From contig JAGQUL010000050.1 in the NCBI GenBank assembly GCA_020438525.1, positions 4,986 through 14,552 of the forward strand: a stretch of 9,567 nt of DNA, written 5' to 3'. Below, piece after piece: positions 5,692 through 9,567 of this stretch. This stretch comes from Thermoleophilia bacterium (GTDB taxonomy: Bacteria > Actinomycetota > Thermoleophilia > Gaiellales > SKUG01). Numbering within the stretch: the first letter of the stretch is position 1; each line of letters starts with the position of its first letter. The notes under the pieces were generated by a model. The model was not told the origin of the DNA. It did no database searches and worked only from the letters and a program-made list of their open reading frames with translations. The translations under genes and the position numbers were made by a program.

Positions 5692-7250
5692 CGACGAGAT
5701 GCCCGAAGCATGCCCTCCTGCGAGTTGTCCGGGTCCCCGGCGATCGGTCCCGCCTCTGCGGTCGCAAGCAGCTTCTCGCGGATCGACGACGGTGTCGATC
5801 GTCGGTCGCGAGACGCGTAGACCGCCGCGACGCCAGCGACAAGGGGCGTTGCGAAGCTGGTGCCGCTCCCGTAGGCGTAGCCCCCGTCGATGTCGGTCGA
5901 GAGCAGACACTCGCCAGGTGCGGCGATCGTGATCGAGCTGCCGAAGTTGCTGAAGCTCGAGAACGTGTCGTCGGCATCGCCGGTCAGGCAGCCGGGCCTG
6001 CCCATGCCGCCCGGCCTGCCGTCGGTGTCGGAGAACGACGATACGGCGATCGTCTCGGGCCACGCTGCCGGGAGGTAGCTGTCGGCGTCAGCGGCATCGT
6101 TTCCTGCCGCCGCGACCACCGTCACCCCGGCGTCGACGACTCCGCACAGCACGGCATGCAGCGCATCGATCGTGTCGGGATCGACGTCATTGCCAGTGCT
6201 GCCCGAGGCAGGCTGCGGCGACGGAGCGACGACGCCGCGATGACGCGATCGGCCTCGGATGCCGCCGCCATGCGACCGTCGACCGCGAACGTTCGTGGTG
6301 GATCCGCTCGGCACCTGGAGGTCCGAGCAGCTGGAGCCCAGCGATTCGGAGTATCCGGACCAGCTGAGGTTGGCGACCTCGATCGAGGATGCGTTGTTCA
6401 GCACGAACTCGAGGCCGCACAACGCCGCGCTCTCCATGATGGTGCCGGCCTCGTCCGAGACCTTCACCGACCAGATGCGTGCGCCCGGTGCGGCGCCGAC
6501 GACGCCGAAGCGGTTGTCTCGTGCAGCGGCGAGGCCCGCGACCATCGTCCCGTGGCCCGAGAGGTCGCGACCGTCTTCCCCGGGTACGCAGCTGCCGGCG
6601 TACCGGACGTTGAGATCTCGGTGCGTGCGATCGATGCCGCTGTCGAGGATCGCGATGTCCGCATTCACGTTGTCGGCCCAGCCCGCAGCTCCGATTCGCT
6701 GGACACCGGTAGGCGTCCACTGCGAGACGTACGGAGTGCCGACCGAGCCCCGTCGGAATGCGCCGCGTCGAAACGCGCCCCGTCGAAATGCCTCGGCGTC
6801 ATAGTCGCCGCGACGAAATGCGCCGCGTCGAAATGCTTCGGCGTCATAGTCGCCTCGGCGGAACGCCTCCGAGCTGAAGTCGCCGCGGCGGAACGCCTCC
6901 CCGCCGAATGCTCCGGTCTCGAAATCCGCCGTGCCGAACTGGGCAAGCGCAAACGGCTGGTCTTCGCGAATCTCGGTGACCCTCGGATCAGCAGCGAGTT
7001 CCGCTGCCTGGGAATCGGACAGGTTCGCTGCGAAGCCGTTGGCCACGCGCGTGAACTCGAAGTCCGTCTGAGCACCGGCTTCGCGCGCTACGGCGCCCGG
7101 GGCGCTCGAACCGTCGACGAACACGAGGTAGGTCCGGGCGGAGGCGCTTGCGGGGAGCGCGGCAAGCGTCAAGGTCGCGAGCACGCATGCACAGGACTGC
7201 ATGATGCGCCGATGCGCACGTGTCGCTGATCCTGTGACGTTGCCAGCCAC
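5688..7250 (-). CDS. Secreted subtilase (S8) with I9-type propeptide and pentad-repeat linker
   Basis: A 520-aa exported serine endopeptidase. The GTG at 7250 has AGGGGGA five nt upstream; the internal ATG at 7202 has no ribosome site. The signal peptide includes RR (14-15), a hydrophobic core (~20-32) and ASASA, with cleavage near 38. Residues ~39-104 match the inhibitor_I9 propeptide pattern (YLVFVDG, VANGFAANLS, DPRVTEIREDQ). Twelve five-residue repeats fill 109-168. The catalytic domain has Asp203 (ILDSGID), His233 (GHGTMVAG), oxyanion Asn384 (AAAGND) and Ser465 (GTSFATPLVAG); at least six Cys could form disulfides. Residues 322-347 are unusually Arg/Gly/His-rich and may reflect paired frameshifts. 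There is no C-terminal anchor. The gene leads an operon whose second member is the cyclase starting at 5691. Expected action: self-processing after export, then extracellular proteolysis. Confidence 0.92.
   Translation of the reverse strand: MAGNVTGSATRAHRRIMQSCACVLATLTLAALPASASARTYLVFVDGSSAPGAVAREAGAQTDFEFTRVANGFAANLSDSQAAELAADPRVTEIREDQPFALAQFGTADFETGAFGGEAFRRGDFSSEAFRRGDYDAEAFRRGAFRRGDYDAEAFRRGAFRRGAFRRGSVGTPYVSQWTPTGVQRIGAAGWADNVNADIAILDSGIDRTHRDLNVRYAGSCVPGEDGRDLSGHGTMVAGLAAARDNRFGVVGAAPGARIWSVKVSDEAGTIMESAALCGLEFVLNNASSIEVANLSWSGYSESLGSSCSDLQVPSGSTTNVRGRRSHGGGIRGRSRHRGVVAPSPQPASGSTGNDVDPDTIDALHAVLCGVVDAGVTVVAAAGNDAADADSYLPAAWPETIAVSSFSDTDGRPGGMGRPGCLTGDADDTFSSFSNFGSSITIAAPGECLLSTDIDGGYAYGSGTSFATPLVAGVAAVYASRDRRSTPSSIREKLLATAEAGPIAGDPDNSQEGMLRASRR
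6747..6926 (-). repeat. In-frame 15-bp repeat array (12 pentapeptides, [AD][FY]xx[GE])
   Basis: Twelve consecutive pentads (residues 109-168 of the subtilase) include DFETG, AFGGE, DFSSE, seven AFRRG and two DYDAE. Within the array a 45-bp unit encoding DYDAE-AFRRG-AFRRG occurs twice in tandem (6762-6806 and 6807-6851), with 4 mismatches in 45, pointing to recent duplication. The five-residue rhythm recalls pentapeptide-repeat proteins, but the usual A(D/N)L register is not matched exactly. Confidence 0.85.
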
Positions 7251-7280
7251 GGCGGTCCCCCTGCCTCACCCCGAGTGCAC

Positions 7281-7297
7281 TGGAGATGCGATCTCCA
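7281..7297. repeat. Inverted repeat in the subtilase leader
   Basis: TGGAGAT-GCG-ATCTCCA forms a 7-bp perfect stem with a 3-nt loop, about 31 nt upstream of the subtilase GTG. It could be an operator or a leader hairpin near the ribosome site. No known riboswitch was recognised. Confidence 0.4.
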
Positions 7298-7381
7298 TCC
7301 AGACACCGAACGCTCTCGCTGCGCGGTGTCGGAAATGCAAGTGCGGGACCTACATCGGCGACCATGTGCAACTCCTGAAGC

Positions 7382-7410
7382 AAATAACAAAAAATTGATC
7401 AAGTGCTCAA
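7382..7410 (-). promoter_or_regulatory. Candidate sigma70-type promoter for the subtilase-cyclase operon
   Basis: Reading the minus strand, TTGAGC (7410-7405) and TTATTT (7387-7382) are separated by 17 nt within a strikingly AT-rich stretch (about 7380-7397) in otherwise GC-rich DNA. Initiation near 7375 would leave a leader of about 125 nt containing the inverted repeat at 7281-7297. The -10 match is imperfect. Confidence 0.4.
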
Positions 7411-7506
7411 TGAATCGGAACAGACCCGGGCGTTCGGAGCGCACGATCGTCAAGGTAACGGGAATCCGACGAACTTCGAATCGCCATGTGACGCAGCCGC
7501 GGCTGG

Positions 7507-7512
7507 TACGCT
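7507..7512 (+). promoter_or_regulatory. Candidate -10 element (TACGCT) for a leaderless glycosyltransferase mRNA
   Basis: TACGCT fits the actinobacterial TAnnnT -10 pattern. Its last T is separated by 7 nt from the G of the GTG at 7520, so transcription would start at the start codon itself. No Shine-Dalgarno sequence precedes this GTG. No convincing -35 element is seen. Confidence 0.4.
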
Positions 7513-7519
7513 CGCGCGC

Positions 7520-8590
7520 GTGGCAGACGCCCCGCTCGACATCCTGATCGTCTCGCAGATGTATCCGGGTCCCGACAACCCGGACCTCGGCGTGTTCGTT
7601 CGCGGTCAGGAGGAGGCGCTGCGCGCTCGTGGGCACCGAGTTAGAGTCGTCGCGGTGACGCGGCGACGCGGCGGCATCCGCAAGCACCTCGGGTTCGCCC
7701 TGCGCGCGTTCTTCGCCGTGCTGTGGCGACGACCGGACGTGGTGTACGCACACTTCCTCGCGCCTGCGGGCGTGATCGCCGCGAGCGCGTGCCGGCTGCT
7801 GCCGCGAACGGGCCTGGTCGTGGTGGCCCATGGTCGCGACGTGCGCAACATCGGCGAGCGTCGCGGGGTCGCGCGCGGCATGCGCCTGCTGGCGCGGCGT
7901 GCCGACCACGTCGTGGCGGTCTCCCGGTTCCTCGGCGACGACCTCGAGCGACGGGTGCCCGAGCTCGCGGGACGAGTCGAGGTCGTTGATTCCGGCGTGG
8001 ACGTGGAGGCTCGGTTCACGCCGGGCCTCCACGCCGATGCGCGGCGTCGGCTGGGCGATCGATGGCCGTGGTCGGTGGGCGACGACGACCCGGCGTTCCT
8101 GTTCGTCGGGACGTTCGACGAGCGCAAGAACGTGGTGCCGCTCGCCGATGCGTTCGCGCGTCTTGGACGCGGCACGCTCACGTTCGTCGGCGACGGGCCG
8201 CTCAGGTCGCAGCTGGAAGGCCGCGAACGCGTGCACGTGGTCGGACGGGTCGCGCACGACGAGGTCGTGACCTGGATGCGCGCCTGCGACGTGCTGTGCC
8301 TGCCGAGCCTGGTCGAGCCGTTCGGCCAGGTGCTGGTGGAGGCGATGGGCTGCGAGCGCAGCGTGGTCGCGACGAGCGTGGGTGGACCGCCCGAGTTCGT
8401 GCCGCCGGGAGCGGGCGTGCTGGTCGATCCCGCGGACATCGACGACATCGAGCGAGGCCTGCGTGCCGCGATGCAGCTGCCTAGACCGAACCTCGCGGCC
8501 CGGACGGCTGCGCTGTCGCACGACGTGCGTCGGCAGGCGGCGCGGATGGAGGACCTGCTTCGCGACTCGGTCGTGGTCAGGCGTCGATGA
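7520..8590 (+). CDS. GT4-family (GT-B fold) glycosyltransferase
   Basis: Transfers a sugar from a nucleotide-sugar donor, with retention of configuration in this family; donor and acceptor cannot be read from the sequence. From GTG 7520 the product is 356 aa, the usual size for the family. The N-terminal Rossmann half has LDILIVSQMYPGPDNPDLGVF and an acceptor-side Gly-rich turn; AHGRDV and VVAVSRFLGDDL follow. The C-terminal donor half has FVGTFDERKN (residues ~195-204), FVGDGPL, VGRVAHDEV and EPFGQVLVE, the E-x7-E motif (E266/E274), then SVGGPPEF. No signal peptide or membrane span is present, so it is cytoplasmic or peripheral. The start was chosen because similarity to the family begins right after it; an upstream in-frame GTG at 7403 would add 39 residues with no family resemblance. 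It is divergent from the subtilase, and its last 14 bp overlap the convergent hydrolase. Confidence 0.88.
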   Translation: MADAPLDILIVSQMYPGPDNPDLGVFVRGQEEALRARGHRVRVVAVTRRRGGIRKHLGFALRAFFAVLWRRPDVVYAHFLAPAGVIAASACRLLPRTGLVVVAHGRDVRNIGERRGVARGMRLLARRADHVVAVSRFLGDDLERRVPELAGRVEVVDSGVDVEARFTPGLHADARRRLGDRWPWSVGDDDPAFLFVGTFDERKNVVPLADAFARLGRGTLTFVGDGPLRSQLEGRERVHVVGRVAHDEVVTWMRACDVLCLPSLVEPFGQVLVEAMGCERSVVATSVGGPPEFVPPGAGVLVDPADIDDIERGLRAAMQLPRPNLAARTAALSHDVRRQAARMEDLLRDSVVVRRR

Positions 8591-9266
8591 TCCAGTTGAC
8601 GCTGTCGCGGACCGCATCGGCGGTCTCGCGTGCATGCGTGGCGTGGAGGTAGTGGCCGGCGCCGTCGATCGAGGTGACTCGTGGCTCGTCGAACCAGTCG
8701 GCTGCAAGGTCGCCGCCGCCACCCAGCTCGAGCTGCCCGTGCACGATCGCGACCGGCACCTCGACGCGATCGGCGAACCGCGTCCAGTGCGGATCGAACT
8801 CGTCGATCACGCCGACCGACATCTGCTCCCACGTCTCGACGGTCCACGCCTTGAGCGGCTCCGACGCCTCCGGAAAGAGCCGGTCGACGGTCTCGCGCAG
8901 CGTGCCTACGCGTCGCGCGTGCATCATCTGCTCGGTACGCGATCCCACGGCAGCGTCGCCCATGTGCGTGATCGGGTCGAGCAGCACGATCCCGCGAACG
9001 CTCGACGCGTGGCGTGCCGCGATCGCCACGGCGGTCGCGGCGCCGTAGGAGTGGCCGACGAGCACGCACGGCGCGATCGCCTCGATCACCCCGGCGATGT
9101 ACGCGGCGTGCTCCTCGAGCGAGTAGCCCGTGCTCGGATGGGGTGCGGCGCCGTGCCCGAGCAGGTCGAGCGAGACAGGCTCCCACGCAACGGGCAGCAG
9201 CCGCTCGAAGCGCTGGAACGCGCGTCGATCGGCGCCGAGCCCGTGGAGGAGGCGAACGGTCGGCAT
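8577..9266 (-). CDS. Alpha/beta-hydrolase family protein (229 aa)
   Basis: A cytoplasmic esterase- or lipase-like hydrolase of unknown substrate. HGLGADRRAF (residues 8-17) supplies the oxyanion region, GHSYGA (71-76) carries nucleophile Ser73, and GAGHYLH (203-209) carries catalytic His205. The acid residue is less clear: Glu180 in HGQLEL or Asp186 in GGGGD is positioned where the family has it. Length is at the short end for the fold, with a brief cap region (~100-160). The ATG at 9266 lies 10 nt after the aconitase stop, with GAGGA inside the aconitase 3' end as a somewhat distant ribosome site, so it is likely co-transcribed with aconitase. Its 3' end overlaps the glycosyltransferase by 14 bp. 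A link to aconitase chemistry is not implied by this arrangement. Confidence 0.88.
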   Translation of the reverse strand: MPTVRLLHGLGADRRAFQRFERLLPVAWEPVSLDLLGHGAAPHPSTGYSLEEHAAYIAGVIEAIAPCVLVGHSYGAATAVAIAARHASSVRGIVLLDPITHMGDAAVGSRTEQMMHARRVGTLRETVDRLFPEASEPLKAWTVETWEQMSVGVIDEFDPHWTRFADRVEVPVAIVHGQLELGGGGDLAADWFDEPRVTSIDGAGHYLHATHARETADAVRDSVNWIIDA

Positions 9267-9276
9267 CGCCGGCGAC

Positions 9277-9567
9277 TCAGTCCTCGTGCAGCAGGTTGCG
9301 CAGCACGTACTGGAGGATGCCGCCGTGGCGGTAGTACGACACTTCCTTCGGGGTGTCGACGCGCACGAGCGCGCGGAACTGGCGGCGCATGCCGTCCTCG
9401 CCCTTTGCGGTCACGGTGACCTGTCGGTCACCGGCCAGGCCAGTCGTCTCCGCCTGCGGGGTGAACAGCGCCTCGATGCCTGCGATCTCGAACGTCTCGT
9501 AGCCGGTGAGGCCGAGCGAGTCGGCGTTGTCGTCCTCGAGGAACTGCAGCGGCAGGATGCCCATGCC
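9277..9567 (-). CDS. acnA: Aconitate hydratase, C-terminal fragment (cut by window edge)
   Basis: Only the last ~96 residues are in the window; the gene continues beyond position 9567. Aconitase isomerises citrate to isocitrate in the TCA cycle using a [4Fe-4S] cluster held by the N-terminal domains, which are not visible here. The fragment shows signatures of the swivelling C-terminal domain of the AcnA/IRP type: GMGILPLQF, DSLGLTGYETFEI, VRVDTPKEVSYYRHGGILQY and the closing VLRNLL. The stop is intact and is followed after 10 nt by the hydrolase gene. The internal ATG at 9564 is not a start, because the conserved motif continues across it. Confidence 0.93.
   Translation of the reverse strand, partial: GMGILPLQFLEDDNADSLGLTGYETFEIAGIEALFTPQAETTGLAGDRQVTVTAKGEDGMRRQFRALVRVDTPKEVSYYRHGGILQYVLRNLLHED

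Noticed and set aside
5692..6063. N-terminal extension of the second cyclase (open frame to 6063)
   Set aside because: The extra ~124 residues are Arg-rich and lie wholly inside the subtilase in another frame; the GTG at 5691 fits the coupled start.
6747..6926. CRISPR-like short repeats
   Set aside because: The 15-bp repeats have no unique spacers and stay in frame as protein pentads within the subtilase.
5670..7229. Long plus-strand open frame opposite the subtilase
   Set aside because: Low-complexity Arg/Ala-rich product and no family motifs; the minus strand carries the full subtilase signature.
7487..7493. TGTGA half-site suggestive of a CRP/GlxR cAMP-receptor operator near the glycosyltransferase
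   Set aside because: No matching TCACA at the required spacing here or at the similar TGTGACG near 7233; isolated 5-mers are expected by chance.
7403..7519. Upstream in-frame extension of the glycosyltransferase
   Set aside because: No ribosome site and no family resemblance; it occupies the probable promoter region.
7169..9186. Overlapping long minus-strand open frames across the glycosyltransferase and hydrolase
   Set aside because: They are out of frame with the recognisable glycosyltransferase and hydrolase motifs and have Arg/Ser/Thr-rich shadow composition.

Overview
A GC-rich window with G/C-dominated third codon positions, ATGA/GTGA start-stop overlaps and class III adenylate cyclases carrying a DTF.RYVPE linker. 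Together these suggest an actinobacterium, perhaps from a deep lineage such as Acidimicrobiia or Thermoleophilia. That placement is inference; no rRNA or other taxonomic marker is present.

Layout. (1) 49-1493, minus strand: a small secreted helical protein followed by a membrane-anchored, cysteine/histidine-rich protein of unknown function. (2) 1494-1692: a divergent intergenic region with two palindromes and a direct repeat. (3) 1693-4262, plus strand: a polytopic membrane adenylate cyclase, then a trypsin-like lipoprotein whose ATG overlaps the cyclase stop codon. (4) 4270-7250, minus strand, converging on the previous pair with a 7-nt gap: a secreted subtilase with an inhibitor_I9-type propeptide and a pentad-repeat linker, then a second polytopic adenylate cyclase whose GTG overlaps the subtilase stop. 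(5) 7251-7519: a divergent regulatory region with an AT-rich promoter candidate. (6) 7520-8590, plus strand: a GT4-type glycosyltransferase, possibly leaderless. (7) 8577-9567, minus strand: the C-terminal end of aconitase (cut by the window edge), followed by an alpha/beta hydrolase that overlaps the glycosyltransferase tail to tail.

The most unusual content is the 1693-7250 block. It holds two convergent two-gene units, each pairing a membrane adenylate cyclase with an exported serine protease of a different fold (S1-like and S8), and each coupled by a 4-nt start/stop overlap. Both cyclases keep the catalytic metal, substrate and transition-state residues, and both proteases keep a full Ser-His-Asp triad. 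A cell-surface proteolysis/cAMP signalling module is a reasonable hypothesis but is not shown by sequence alone. The aconitase-hydrolase end looks like ordinary chromosomal housekeeping.
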